Positions 49,824 through 58,886 of a stretch of DNA of 64,000 nt are shown here, piece by piece. Each line of letters begins with the position of its first letter. The stretch's first letter is position 1. This DNA is from CANMXU01 sp052030545 (GTDB taxonomy: Bacteria; Pseudomonadota; Gammaproteobacteria; Enterobacterales; Alteromonadaceae), in NCBI RefSeq assembly GCF_052030545.1, contig NZ_JBPDIH010000006.1:124001-188000 (forward strand), in the 5' to 3' direction. The position numbers and the translations under genes are program-made. The notes beneath the pieces were generated by a model that saw nothing but the letters and a program-made list of their open reading frames with translations, did not search any database and was not told where the DNA came from.

Positions 49824-49853
49824 AAAAAAACCTCGTCACTCCACTTTAGTTCA

Positions 49854-49883
49854 ATTCTAACAATGATTTATTGACTAAGCCAA
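49854..49883 (-). promoter_or_regulatory. Candidate sigma-70 promoter of mshB-mshA
   Basis: On the minus strand TTGGCT (49883-49878), 18 bases, TAGAAT (49859-49854) lies in the 97-base gap between mshF and mshB, the longest gap within the run from mshI to mshA. An ACGAGG ribosome-binding site follows before the mshB ATG. A separate promoter would let the abundant pilin subunits outpace the assembly machinery. Matches are partial, so this is tentative. Confidence 0.45.
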
Positions 49884-49920
49884 TTACTTAATACAACAAA
49901 TTCACACAAAACTTAATAAT

Positions 49921-50412
49921 TTACTGCTTTTCGACTAACTGTACTTGGCCATTTTGGCTGTTGTATTCAAAATAATCGTGTTGACTTACGCCAAAACGGC
50001 ACACTTTTTGTACGTGCTTGCCTTGTTTTCTCACTTCAATTGCAGTGATCGGCGATTTCATTAACATTAATGGCATATCCATAACCTGCGCCCAAATATT
50101 TTCACAATAAAGCGACGATGCCGGCACATCGACCCAACCTAAATCGTTTACAGCGACCAGCGTGTGTTTGTCGTCGTGCTGAAACTTCAATTTCACTGTG
50201 TTAGGGTGGCCGTCAATAATCCATTGTGCGTGAATAACACGTACTTTACTGGCAAAGCTATTTTTTAACGATTGTAGCCCCGTCGCGGTATAGTTCTGTT
50301 CTTGCTTAAAAAAATAATAAAGAAAAACCGACATTAAAATCGCAACCATAGTGACAATAACCAGTATTTCACCTAGTGATTTTTCATTTTTTTCTGTCGC
50401 TAAATCTCGCAC
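49921..50412 (-). CDS. mshF: MSHA biogenesis protein MshF
   Basis: 163 residues. One membrane segment (about 15-35, ILVIVTMVAILMSVFLYYFF) follows a charged N-terminus without a prepilin cleavage site; the rest is a small soluble domain with VRVIHAQWIIDGHP (a sequence echoing the pilin VSLVRAQWEAEGRP of MshB). Position between mshG and mshB is that of MshF in Vibrio and Shewanella. Function unknown beyond pilus biogenesis. Confidence 0.85.
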   Translation of the reverse strand: MRDLATEKNEKSLGEILVIVTMVAILMSVFLYYFFKQEQNYTATGLQSLKNSFASKVRVIHAQWIIDGHPNTVKLKFQHDDKHTLVAVNDLGWVDVPASSLYCENIWAQVMDMPLMLMKSPITAIEVRKQGKHVQKVCRFGVSQHDYFEYNSQNGQVQLVEKQ

Positions 50413-50434
50413 ATGCTTTCCTAATTATAATGCA

Positions 50435-51676
50435 TTAGTTGCCTTTAAATGCCGACATCATATCCCACATTGGTGTGAATATGCCTAAGGCTAAAACAAG
50501 TACCATTGCTGCGACCAATACAATTAAAATTGGCTCTATACGCGCCGTTAACATACCAAGATCGTAGTCAACTTCACGTTCATAATAATCACCCACTTCT
50601 TCGAGTAACTCGTCTACGCGCCCGGTTTCTTCACCAACGGCGATCATTTGCAATACTAGCGGTGTAAATAAGGTACTGGTAACTGCTGAGCGTAATAAGC
50701 TTTCGCCACTTTCTATGGCAACCCTTATCGCAATAATTTTTTCACGCATATAGGTATTATCGACCGCATCGGCAACTAAGTTGAGTCCTGAGGTCATTGG
50801 CACCCCCGCTTTTAATACGATGGCAAAGCTATGGGAAAAACGCGATAAAATCGAGCGCTCGATAATACTGCCAACAATAGGTAATTTAATTTTTCGTTTG
50901 TCCCATGCATAACAGCCTTTTTCGGTTTTTAACCACGCACGGGTGCCAAAAAATATCGCAACACAGGCAACCAGCATATGCGGCCAATAGTTTAAGAAGA
51001 AGTTTGAACTGCTGATCAGCGCTTTAGTTGCCCACGGTAAATCAGCCCCTAACTTAGCAAACATATTGGCAAAGGTTGGAATAACAAAAATATTAAGCAC
51101 CACCATCGCAATGGCAATGGCGATTAGCACGAATGACGGATAACGCAACGCAGTTTTAATGCGTTTACGGGTTTCTTGTTCACGCTCGAAATAACTGGCA
51201 AGTTTTAAAAAAGCTTCATCCAGTTGACCGGTATTTTCACCAACATGCACTAATGAAATAAACAGTGGAGTAAAAACTTTGCTGTGCTGGTTCATCGCTG
51301 AAGATAAGGCATAGCCACCTTCAAGCTGACTACTAATATCAATTAACGCTTTTTGCAGCGGCACAGAATTGGTGGATTCTGCCATGCCATTAATCGCACG
51401 CAAAATTGGTACACCTGAACGCATTAAGGCGTACATTTGACGACAGAAAACAATCAGTTCATCTAAGGTAACTTTACTCAAACCAAGCAATTCAGAGATG
51501 TTAACGTCTTTACTGGCTGAACTACTTTGCTTTGCACTGGCAACTTCTTCAATATTGGTTGGTACTATGCCTTGACGCGACAATTGCTCAGCCACTACTG
51601 AACTGCTTGCCGCTTCAATTTTACCTTTTATTTGCGAGCCACTTTGGTCGCGCCCCATGTATTTAAAAGACGCCAT
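50435..51676 (-). CDS. mshG: MSHA inner-membrane platform protein MshG (PilC/GspF family)
   Basis: 413 residues, two GspF-type repeats, each with a helical cytoplasmic bundle and membrane helices (from about 180 and 385). Contains LDELIVFCRQMYALMRSGVPIL, then SHSFAIVLKAGVPM and MIAVGEETGRVDELLEEV, all characteristic. It is the integral platform on which MshE drives pilin extrusion. Follows mshE by ten bases. Confidence 0.95.
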   Translation of the reverse strand: MASFKYMGRDQSGSQIKGKIEAASSSVVAEQLSRQGIVPTNIEEVASAKQSSSASKDVNISELLGLSKVTLDELIVFCRQMYALMRSGVPILRAINGMAESTNSVPLQKALIDISSQLEGGYALSSAMNQHSKVFTPLFISLVHVGENTGQLDEAFLKLASYFEREQETRKRIKTALRYPSFVLIAIAIAMVVLNIFVIPTFANMFAKLGADLPWATKALISSSNFFLNYWPHMLVACVAIFFGTRAWLKTEKGCYAWDKRKIKLPIVGSIIERSILSRFSHSFAIVLKAGVPMTSGLNLVADAVDNTYMREKIIAIRVAIESGESLLRSAVTSTLFTPLVLQMIAVGEETGRVDELLEEVGDYYEREVDYDLGMLTARIEPILIVLVAAMVLVLALGIFTPMWDMMSAFKGN

Positions 51677-51686
51677 AAATAATCTA

Positions 51687-53402
51687 TTACCCTGTCATCT
51701 CTACCGTTTCAACTAAGCGTAGCACTTCTTCGACGCTGGTTACGCCAGTAACCGCATATTCGTAGGCTGCATTAGCTAAAGGTACAAAAGTTGGATTTTG
51801 TTTTGAAAGCTCAGTAAAGGCTTCAGCGTCATCTCGTTTTAACGCCGCCATCATGCCTTCATTCATTTCAAGCAATTCGAATACACCGATACGCCCTTTA
51901 TAGCCGGTATAGTTACATGTTTGGCAACCACGACCATGAGAATATTTGTGATTTTTAGCTTCATCGCCTGCCAAGTTCGTTAACCAAAACATTTCTTGCG
52001 TGTCGGGTTGATATTCTTCAATGCATTTATCACAAACACGACGCACAAGGCGTTGTGCAACAATAGCACGTAATGAACTACCAACAAGAAAACCTGCCGC
52101 GCCCATGTCAATTAAACGCAGCGCACTGGTTATTGCATCATTTGTATGCAGTGTTGATAATACTAAGTGACCCGTTAACGCGCCTCGTAAACCGATTTCA
52201 ACGGTTTCTTGGTCACGCATCTCACCCACCATTAAAATGTCGGGATCTTGTCGAAGCGAGGTTCTTAACACGCTTGAAAAAGACAAATCAATTTTATTGT
52301 TAACCTGCACCTGATTCACCCGTGGCAGTCGGTATTCCACAGGATCTTCAACAGTGATAATTTTTTTACTGGCTAAGTTTAGTTCGCTTAACGCGGCATA
52401 TAAGGTGGTGGTTTTACCACTACCGGTTGGCCCGGTTACTAAGATCATGCCATGCGGGCGAGATATTTGATGCCGTAGGCGTTCAATAATTTTATCTGGC
52501 ATGCCGGTTTCGTCAAACGACAATAACCCTGCCGATTGATCAAGCAAACGCATAACCACTGATTCACCGTACTGCACTGGCATGGTCGACATACGTACAT
52601 CTATGCTATGGCCCTTAATTTGCAAATTAAAGCGACCATCTTGCGGTAAACGTTTTTCTGAAATATCTAAGCCTGCCATAAGCTTTAAACGCAGCACCAT
52701 GGCAGCAGCAATTTTGCTTTCTTTTAAAATGTTTTCTTGTAAGACACCATCGATACGTTGGCGAATACGTAATTGGTTTTCGTCCGGTTCAATGTGAATA
52801 TCTGACGCGCGCATTTGCACCGCATCTTCAAAAACCGATTGTAATAATTTCCCTACGGTTGCATCGCCTGACTCATCAACAAATGACGTGGAAAGATCAA
52901 ATTCAGAACTTTCTTCGTACTCTTCTTCTAGCTGACTTGCAAACGACTCGATATCCGCAGTGCGTCGATAAATGCCATCAAACGCATCGTATAGCTGCGA
53001 TTCCATAACCACAGCAAGTTTTAGCTTTTTCGGCGCGAACATGTCTTCTAGCTGATCGAGCCCGCCAAGATCGGCTGGATCACTCATACCAATTAAGATG
53101 GACTCGTGATCGTGTTCAATCACTAAAGCACGTAAACGTCGCGCATGTACTTCAGGTAATATTGTCGCAACTTCTGCCGGAATGCGTCGCTGGCTAATAT
53201 CAAGAAATGGCACGCCAAGTTGCTGAGCTAAAAACTCAAGTAATTGACGTTCGCCAATATAACCAAGCTCAATTAAGGTATCACCGAGTTTTCGCCCCGT
53301 TGATTTTTGGCTATTCAACGCCTGCATTAATTGTTCGTTGGTGATGATATGCTCGTGGACTAATAAGTCACCTAGGCGCATTTTTAACTTAGGTGCTACC
53401 AT
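51687..53402 (-). CDS. mshE: MSHA pilus extension ATPase MshE with MshEN c-di-GMP-binding domain
   Basis: 571 residues. An N-terminal MshEN domain carries two tandem 24-residue-type motifs, RLGDLLVHEHIITNEQLMQA (from residue 9) and KLGDTLIELGYIGERQLLEF (from residue 38). In Vibrio cholerae MshE this domain binds cyclic di-GMP. The ATPase core follows, with Walker A GPTGSGKTT (about 320) and a four-Cys zinc motif (VCDKC and GCQTC). It powers pilus assembly. Start ATG at 53402 with AGGAG ahead. The first motif has His rather than Gly at a usually conserved turn and the second starts Lys rather than Arg; c-di-GMP binding therefore needs testing. Confidence 0.95.
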   Translation of the reverse strand: MVAPKLKMRLGDLLVHEHIITNEQLMQALNSQKSTGRKLGDTLIELGYIGERQLLEFLAQQLGVPFLDISQRRIPAEVATILPEVHARRLRALVIEHDHESILIGMSDPADLGGLDQLEDMFAPKKLKLAVVMESQLYDAFDGIYRRTADIESFASQLEEEYEESSEFDLSTSFVDESGDATVGKLLQSVFEDAVQMRASDIHIEPDENQLRIRQRIDGVLQENILKESKIAAAMVLRLKLMAGLDISEKRLPQDGRFNLQIKGHSIDVRMSTMPVQYGESVVMRLLDQSAGLLSFDETGMPDKIIERLRHQISRPHGMILVTGPTGSGKTTTLYAALSELNLASKKIITVEDPVEYRLPRVNQVQVNNKIDLSFSSVLRTSLRQDPDILMVGEMRDQETVEIGLRGALTGHLVLSTLHTNDAITSALRLIDMGAAGFLVGSSLRAIVAQRLVRRVCDKCIEEYQPDTQEMFWLTNLAGDEAKNHKYSHGRGCQTCNYTGYKGRIGVFELLEMNEGMMAALKRDDAEAFTELSKQNPTFVPLANAAYEYAVTGVTSVEEVLRLVETVEMTG

Positions 53403-53404
53403 AG

Positions 53405-54634
53405 TTATTCTCCTAATTCCTGAAGTCGCTGCTGAGCAAAGTCTGAAGACGAGGCAGATAAGTCGCCCAGTTCAAGCGCGCTTTGATACGCGAGACTTGC
53501 TTGCTCAAACTGGCTATTGCTGTCGTAAGCAATAGCCAAACCTAACCACCAACGGCTATTGTTAGGTTCAATCGTTAATAAATGTTTATAGGCGTTAATA
53601 GCCAAGTCAAAGTTTTCACTTTGCTGCGCCACATTTGCCAGTAATAATTGATATTCTTTGTTTGGCGTATCTGGCAAAACCGACAAGGTATTTAACGCGG
53701 CTTTTACTTTGCCAACCTTTAAATAAATACGTGCGCTCATTAACCTAAAATCGCTGTCGTTTGGATCAAGCGAGATACCTTGGGATAAAACATTAATTGC
53801 TGACTGATAGGCTTGACGTCCAAACCAAAGAGCCGCTAATTTTTTACGTGCTTGTTTGTGCTCAGGTTGCAGCATTAAAATATCTTCAAAAAGCTGTTCG
53901 GCTTTTTCAACATTATTTTCAGCTAACACTTTTTCAGCGTGCTGCATTTTTTGCGCTGCCAATTCTGCTGAACTCAGCTGACGACGTGTAATTGAAAAGC
54001 TGGATTTTTCAGCCGGTTTTTCTGCAACCTCAGCAACTTTTGCTGCCGCTGTCGGCTCATCAATTAATTTTTCACTTTCCACACTAGAGGAAAGTTGTAC
54101 TGTCATTTGTGGCGATGACGCAGTCTCTGGCTGCGATTTTACCGTAGATGTTTCAGTTGGCAGCTCATCATGTTTTGGCTTTTCAACCGGCGTAGCAACT
54201 GGCGCATTTGACTTAGCGGTTGAATTAGTAGTTTCCACCGGCTCTGCCGTGTTGATAGCGACAGGAGCTTTTAAGCTAGGTTCTCTCGGCGAAGCCTGAA
54301 CAGCCGTATTTTTATTGGCAAAATGTTCATTTTCGGAATGCTCATTTACTGATTGTTCATTTGCTGAAAGTTCATTGGTAAGTTGCTCATTGACCGCGTG
54401 CTGATGTTGTGTAACTTGTGATTGGCTAGCATCATCTTTTAGCTGTTGATTTTCACTATATAGTTGCCAAATATAAATACCGACCACATTGAGCAAGGCA
54501 ACAACTAAGATAATAATAAAGAGTGATTTTTTCGAGGAGTGATTTGGTGAAACAGGCACGTTGGCATGATGAACTTGATTAGGTTCATTATTGCGCTGCT
54601 CTAAGTCTTTCAACATTTGGTTAATTACACTCAA
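53405..54634 (-). CDS. mshN: MSHA biogenesis protein MshN (TPR protein)
   Basis: 409 residues from a TTG at 54634, giving the family-typical start MSVINQMLKDLEQRN; GGAG lies seven bases ahead and the TTG overlaps the mshM TGA by four bases (TTGA). One membrane helix (about 39-60) divides a short cytoplasmic N-terminus from a periplasmic part: a low-complexity Glu/Asn/Pro/Thr-rich linker (about 65-210) and TPR repeats (about 230-400, AEQLFEDILMLQPEHKQARKKLA, AINVLSQGISLDPND). It likely acts as a scaffold between the inner-membrane complex and the secretin MshL. Confidence 0.9.
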   Translation of the reverse strand: MSVINQMLKDLEQRNNEPNQVHHANVPVSPNHSSKKSLFIIILVVALLNVVGIYIWQLYSENQQLKDDASQSQVTQHQHAVNEQLTNELSANEQSVNEHSENEHFANKNTAVQASPREPSLKAPVAINTAEPVETTNSTAKSNAPVATPVEKPKHDELPTETSTVKSQPETASSPQMTVQLSSSVESEKLIDEPTAAAKVAEVAEKPAEKSSFSITRRQLSSAELAAQKMQHAEKVLAENNVEKAEQLFEDILMLQPEHKQARKKLAALWFGRQAYQSAINVLSQGISLDPNDSDFRLMSARIYLKVGKVKAALNTLSVLPDTPNKEYQLLLANVAQQSENFDLAINAYKHLLTIEPNNSRWWLGLAIAYDSNSQFEQASLAYQSALELGDLSASSSDFAQQRLQELGE

Positions 54635-55530
54635 AATCTTGCTCCGTAAACCAATATTGCTGCCACACATAAGGTCACAAAAAATACACTCACTAGCCAC
54701 TTAGAATATGTTGGCTGTGAATAAGCACCTTCGGTATCTGCAATCGCAGATTTAGCCTGTGCTTTGGTGATTAAATATCGTCCTTGACCATAACTTAGCA
54801 TCAACATTTTATGGCATAAAATATTAACCAATCTAGGCACGCCGTGACTGGCCTGAGTGATCATTTTACACACGCCAGAATTAAACAAGGTTGCGCCTTT
54901 GTAGCCGGCAATATGCATACGATGTTCAATATAATGTTGCACTTCTGCAGTTGTCATTGCTCTTAGTTGATAAGAAAAAGTAATGCGCTGCTTTAGCTGT
55001 CGAAACTCTTGCTGTGCTAAACGCTGATCTAGCTCAGGTTGAGCAAACAATACCACCTGCAACAATTTACGCGTTTCCGTTTCTAAGTTAGTGAATAAGC
55101 GCAAGGCTTCTAAACTTTCTGCTGGAAGCGCTTGTGCTTCATCTAAAATCAGTACAACTGAATGCCCTTGACCATGCAACTCTAACAATCGATTTTGAAT
55201 ACGCTGAGTTAGCAATTGCGTTGACATACGCTGCGCTTGTTTCACACCTAACTCAACTGCAACCGCACGGCGTAATTCATCGGGCTTTAAATACGGATTA
55301 GGAATATAGGCCGTCACAAAATGCTCGGGCAATTCATTGAGCACCTTACGACATAATAAGGTTTTACCTGTACCCACTTCGCCACACACTTTAATGAAAC
55401 CTTCACCTGTTTTTAAGGCGGTAATTAATACCGCCAAGGCTTCATTATGAGGCTCTAACCCCAAATAAAAATGTGTGTTGGGAGTTAACGTAAATGGCAA
55501 CTCCCGTAAACCAAAATGGTATAAGTACAT
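54631..55530 (-). CDS. mshM: MSHA biogenesis ATPase-like protein MshM (ExeA/GspA family)
   Basis: 299 residues. Starts YLYHFGLRELPFTLTPNTHFYLG, the ExeA-family opening, then an AAA ATPase with Walker A GEVGTGKTLLCRKVL (about 48-62), Walker B VVLILDEAQALP and a C-terminal membrane helix (about 277-296, YSKWLVSVFFVTLCVAAIL). It has no peptidoglycan-binding domain. ExeA-type proteins help place secretins through the cell wall; the neighbour mshL encodes that secretin. Overlaps mshN by four bases. Confidence 0.92.
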   Translation of the reverse strand: MYLYHFGLRELPFTLTPNTHFYLGLEPHNEALAVLITALKTGEGFIKVCGEVGTGKTLLCRKVLNELPEHFVTAYIPNPYLKPDELRRAVAVELGVKQAQRMSTQLLTQRIQNRLLELHGQGHSVVLILDEAQALPAESLEALRLFTNLETETRKLLQVVLFAQPELDQRLAQQEFRQLKQRITFSYQLRAMTTAEVQHYIEHRMHIAGYKGATLFNSGVCKMITQASHGVPRLVNILCHKMLMLSYGQGRYLITKAQAKSAIADTEGAYSQPTYSKWLVSVFFVTLCVAAILVYGARF

Positions 55531-55536
55531 GGCCGA

Positions 55537-57252
55537 CTATTGATTTTCTTGGCTGTTATTACCCTGCTCTTGCTCAGCTTGTTCTGGGAACCATTCTTTT
55601 AATAATGAACGTGCATCTTGAATTTGATTTTTCCATGTATCTTGGCCAACAACGATAGGTTTTAACAAGATAACCAGCTCAGTTTTTCGGGTTGTTTCAC
55701 TTTTGCTTTTAAATAGTTCGCCAACAAAAGGAATATCACCTAGTAATGGGGTTTTAGATTCAACGTCGGTTTTACGTGTTTCAATTAAACCACCAATAAC
55801 AACAATTTCGCCAGTTTTTGCGCGAATGATGGTATCTGATTCACGCACACTGCTTTGCGCCAATGGTAAAACAATATCCTGATCGCCTAAGGTGATCACT
55901 TTTGTTTGCTCATCGGTTAAAGTAACTGATGGGTGCACATGCAATATTACGTCGCCATCTTCATCGATTTGCGGTGTTACGTCTAAAGCAATACCCGAGA
56001 AAAATGGCGTTAAATCAACTTCAGGCGTTACCGTTGTTGACGTTCCTGTAGTTGTGGTGCTAGATACATCAGTAACAAAGTATTCATCTTCACCCACTTT
56101 AATAATCGCTTTTTGATTATTTGTCGCTGTAATACGCGGGCTAGAAAGTACTTGTACATTACCTTGGGTTTGCAACAATTCAATGACACCAGAAAAATCT
56201 GTCCCGGAAACACTCAGCGATGTTGCGCCACCAACTGCAGATGAAATAACGTCACCAACAATATTACCTGTTGTCGCAAAAGTTAAATTCGTATTACCAA
56301 TGCTGCCCAATACTTCGTCCCAGCGCACACCTTGTTGGTAGTTATCTTTTAAGGTAACTTCCATGATTTTTGCTTCGATGATCACTTGGCGGTGCAAACG
56401 CGTTTGTGTATCTTTAATAAACTTTTTAACTGAGCTGATTTCGCCCGGCAAAGCACGCACTGTTACTAAACCTGCTTGCGGAGAAACAATAACCGAGCGA
56501 CCGTTTTCATTGCCAACCAATGCCGTTAAGGTTTCTTCAAGCTCGGTCCAAAAATCGGATTCATTTTCAGTGAAAATTTGAATACCACTGTTGGTATTTT
56601 GGTTATTGTTATTATTGTTGCTGTTATTACTGCCTGAGTAACTGTTATTTGAATTGTTACTCGAATTACCGTTATTGGAGTTATTCGGATCGTTTTCTGA
56701 CACGCCACCTGAGTTAATGCTGGTGCTCGACTGACCAAAGCGTTTTAAGAATAAATAATCGAGTGCCATAGTTTCTGTGCGAATACCTGCTGGGTAGACT
56801 TGAATGACACGTTTATTGCGGCGAATTTCATAACCATAAACTTCTTGAACCACATCTAGTGCTTCAGCAAGTGTAACGTCTGAAAGGCTTAAAGTAATGC
56901 TGCCAGCAACTTCTGGGTGAACGGCGATACTGTAGGGTGAACCTTCAACTAACGCGGCAAAAAAGTCTTTTGCATTGACGCTTTTAGCTGCAATTTCTAA
57001 GCGCTTTTCCGCCAATAAGTCTTGACGTGCTTGCTGCATATTTTGCTGCATTAATTCTTGGCGTACTGAGTTAGGCACCGAGGTAAGCGGCTTAACTTTT
57101 TTAGGCTCGCTTTGTTGCGCTAAAGCTTCATCAAGCGCTCTATTAATATCGTCTGGCTTATCTGGCACACTTTGACAACCAGCAAGCGCTAACAACACAG
57201 TACACAGAGAAAGGCTAAATTTAGTAGGTTTCATATTTTTTATTCTTTTCAT
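55537..57252 (-). CDS. mshL: MSHA outer-membrane secretin MshL
   Basis: 571 residues, lipoprotein signal peptide with lipobox LALAGC (Cys26 from this start). Domain order: N-terminal STN-type domain (about 80-165, SPYSIAVHPEVAGSITLSLSDVTL), an Asn/Ser-rich linker (about 180-225), a secretin N1-like region, and the C-terminal secretin barrel (VQVLSSPRITATNNQKAIIKVGEDEYFVT, DTIIRAKTGEIVVIGGLIE, PLLGDIPFVGELFKSK). It forms the outer-membrane gate for the pilus. The linker is unusually poly-Asn-rich. ATG 57252 is used; an in-frame ATG at 57234 is possible. Confidence 0.93.
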   Translation of the reverse strand: MKRIKNMKPTKFSLSLCTVLLALAGCQSVPDKPDDINRALDEALAQQSEPKKVKPLTSVPNSVRQELMQQNMQQARQDLLAEKRLEIAAKSVNAKDFFAALVEGSPYSIAVHPEVAGSITLSLSDVTLAEALDVVQEVYGYEIRRNKRVIQVYPAGIRTETMALDYLFLKRFGQSSTSINSGGVSENDPNNSNNGNSSNNSNNSYSGSNNSNNNNNNQNTNSGIQIFTENESDFWTELEETLTALVGNENGRSVIVSPQAGLVTVRALPGEISSVKKFIKDTQTRLHRQVIIEAKIMEVTLKDNYQQGVRWDEVLGSIGNTNLTFATTGNIVGDVISSAVGGATSLSVSGTDFSGVIELLQTQGNVQVLSSPRITATNNQKAIIKVGEDEYFVTDVSSTTTTGTSTTVTPEVDLTPFFSGIALDVTPQIDEDGDVILHVHPSVTLTDEQTKVITLGDQDIVLPLAQSSVRESDTIIRAKTGEIVVIGGLIETRKTDVESKTPLLGDIPFVGELFKSKSETTRKTELVILLKPIVVGQDTWKNQIQDARSLLKEWFPEQAEQEQGNNSQENQ

Positions 57253-57254
57253 AG

Positions 57255-57575
57255 TTATTTCACTATAACGCCAGAGAAAACAGAGAGTTTAAGACGTTCA
57301 GTCTCAGTTCTTAGTACCACACTGTTGTCGTTAACCGCGACTAAACGGTGTTTACCAATTGAGTCACCAACTTTCATTACTTGTCCGTTGATCACTGCCG
57401 TATGAATTTTATCGCTATGAATAATCGACTCTAATACTAATGGCCCTTTACCTTTGATACTGGTACTTGAGCCTTGGCTGCTAAAACCAAAAGGTTTTGT
57501 CGGGTCGATGCTTTGTGCATTAACAGCAACAGTAAACACACTTAAAAGAAAAGTTACCTTAACGATGTTAGACAC
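57255..57575 (-). CDS. mshK: MSHA biogenesis protein MshK (PilP-like)
   Basis: 106 residues from a GTG at 57575 (AAGGAG seven bases ahead; a TTG immediately upstream is also possible). Signal peptide (about 1-20, ending VNA) and a short conserved PDPTKPF-like motif (SIDPTKPFGF), then a beta-rich HR/PilP-type domain (AVINGQVMKVGDSIGKHRLVAVNDNSVVLRTETERLKL). It probably links the inner-membrane alignment complex to MshL. Overlaps mshJ by eight bases. Confidence 0.88.
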   Translation of the reverse strand: MSNIVKVTFLLSVFTVAVNAQSIDPTKPFGFSSQGSSTSIKGKGPLVLESIIHSDKIHTAVINGQVMKVGDSIGKHRLVAVNDNSVVLRTETERLKLSVFSGVIVK

Positions 57576-58287
57576 CAATAAACTCCTTTTTAGTACTCAA
57601 ACTATAAATTTCGATTTCAAGTTCACTGTTTGGATATTCTTGTACTTGATAATTAAAGCCTTGCCAGAAAAATTTCCACGACAATTGCTCTAACTGGCTT
57701 AAATAGTCACGTAATTGAAAGTAACTACCTTTAAGTTTAATTTTAATGCCGTGTCGGTATAGGCTGATGCTGGTATCTTCGTCTAGCACATTAACAACAT
57801 CTTCAGCGCCTGCTTGACTCGCTTTTGCATCATCACTTTTTTCATCCACTTTCTTAGCGCTTAGCACTTCTTCAACGCCAATCAGTTCAAAAGAGGTTAA
57901 CGACACGCCCTTTTGCATATTTAACAGTTCAATTAAAGCGTTGCGCATTTGCACCGGGTCGATTAAATCTGAGGTTAACGCTAATAACTGTTGATCAACT
58001 TGCGACAACTTATGCTCGTATTCCTTAATTTGTGTTTTAAGGTTTTTATTTAAGTCGCCCTGCAAAGCATTTTCAAACTCTTTAATTGTTGTTTCTGTTG
58101 TATTATTTGCTTGCGTGAGTCGTTTGATTTCTTGGTTGTTTTTGTCGGTATTGATCATATTAGCGTCAACAAAAACACTAAAAATAACTAAGATAATTGC
58201 GATAAATCCTACCGCTAGAATAAGGTATTGTTCGCGAGGCGTAATGTTTTGATAGCGCTCAGAATATAATTGCCATTGTTGTTTCAT
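57568..58287 (-). CDS. mshJ: MSHA biogenesis protein MshJ (PilO-like)
   Basis: 239 residues: cytoplasmic N-terminus (MKQQWQLYSERYQNITPREQ), one membrane helix (about 24-42), coiled coil (about 55-90) and a periplasmic ferredoxin-like PilO domain (about 105-235). With MshI2 it forms the PilN/PilO-type alignment complex. Overlaps MshI2 by one base. Confidence 0.9.
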   Translation of the reverse strand: MKQQWQLYSERYQNITPREQYLILAVGFIAIILVIFSVFVDANMINTDKNNQEIKRLTQANNTTETTIKEFENALQGDLNKNLKTQIKEYEHKLSQVDQQLLALTSDLIDPVQMRNALIELLNMQKGVSLTSFELIGVEEVLSAKKVDEKSDDAKASQAGAEDVVNVLDEDTSISLYRHGIKIKLKGSYFQLRDYLSQLEQLSWKFFWQGFNYQVQEYPNSELEIEIYSLSTKKEFIGV

Positions 58288-58886
58288 TATAAGGTCTTAT
58301 TTCCCGCGATTGAGCTTACTACAAATTCAGTTCCTTGCTCTTCGCTTTCTGCTAATTTAAAGTTGACAAATGATTTGCCTGATAACAGCTCTGACTGCTC
58401 AAAACCTGACAACCACGCAGGTACGGCTTCCGGACGGCGCGCTAATCCTGAAAAGGTCATATCGTCATTAGTGATAGTCACTTGTTGTAAACTAATATCA
58501 CGATGATGCAAGCTCGACAATTCACTCATCGCCACGGAGAAGCCTTGAACGTAAGTACGGTTATTATCAGTTAGCTGGTTATGTAACGCTTGTTTATGGC
58601 CAATAACGCTTTTCAGTAAGGCTAAACGATTAGTAAGTTCAGGGTCGCTACGCTTGGCTTGTAATTGTGCTTCTAGATCAGATAAATATTGTTTGTTTTG
58701 TTTTTGGCTAGCTTGTAATTGCTTTAGTTGCTTGGTTGAAGTATCAAATTCTACCGCCGAGTATGTCGCTAAAAGCACCATAACCACCAACACAAACACC
58801 CATAATGACACTACGCGCCCTAGCGTCAACAAAGGTTGCTCGGGGATCAGCTCCGCTTGAAATAGGTTGATTGAATATTTACTCAT
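58287..58886 (-). CDS. mshI2: MSHA biogenesis protein MshI2 (PilN-like)
   Basis: 199 residues: short cytoplasmic N-terminus with the PilN-type INLFQAEL motif (residues 5-12), one membrane helix (about 25-45), coiled coil (about 48-80) and a small periplasmic domain. The INLF motif in PilN docks into the PilM-like partner, here MshI encoded immediately upstream with an eight-base overlap. It overlaps mshJ by one base. Confidence 0.9.
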   Translation of the reverse strand: MSKYSINLFQAELIPEQPLLTLGRVVSLWVFVLVVMVLLATYSAVEFDTSTKQLKQLQASQKQNKQYLSDLEAQLQAKRSDPELTNRLALLKSVIGHKQALHNQLTDNNRTYVQGFSVAMSELSSLHHRDISLQQVTITNDDMTFSGLARRPEAVPAWLSGFEQSELLSGKSFVNFKLAESEEQGTEFVVSSIAGNKTL

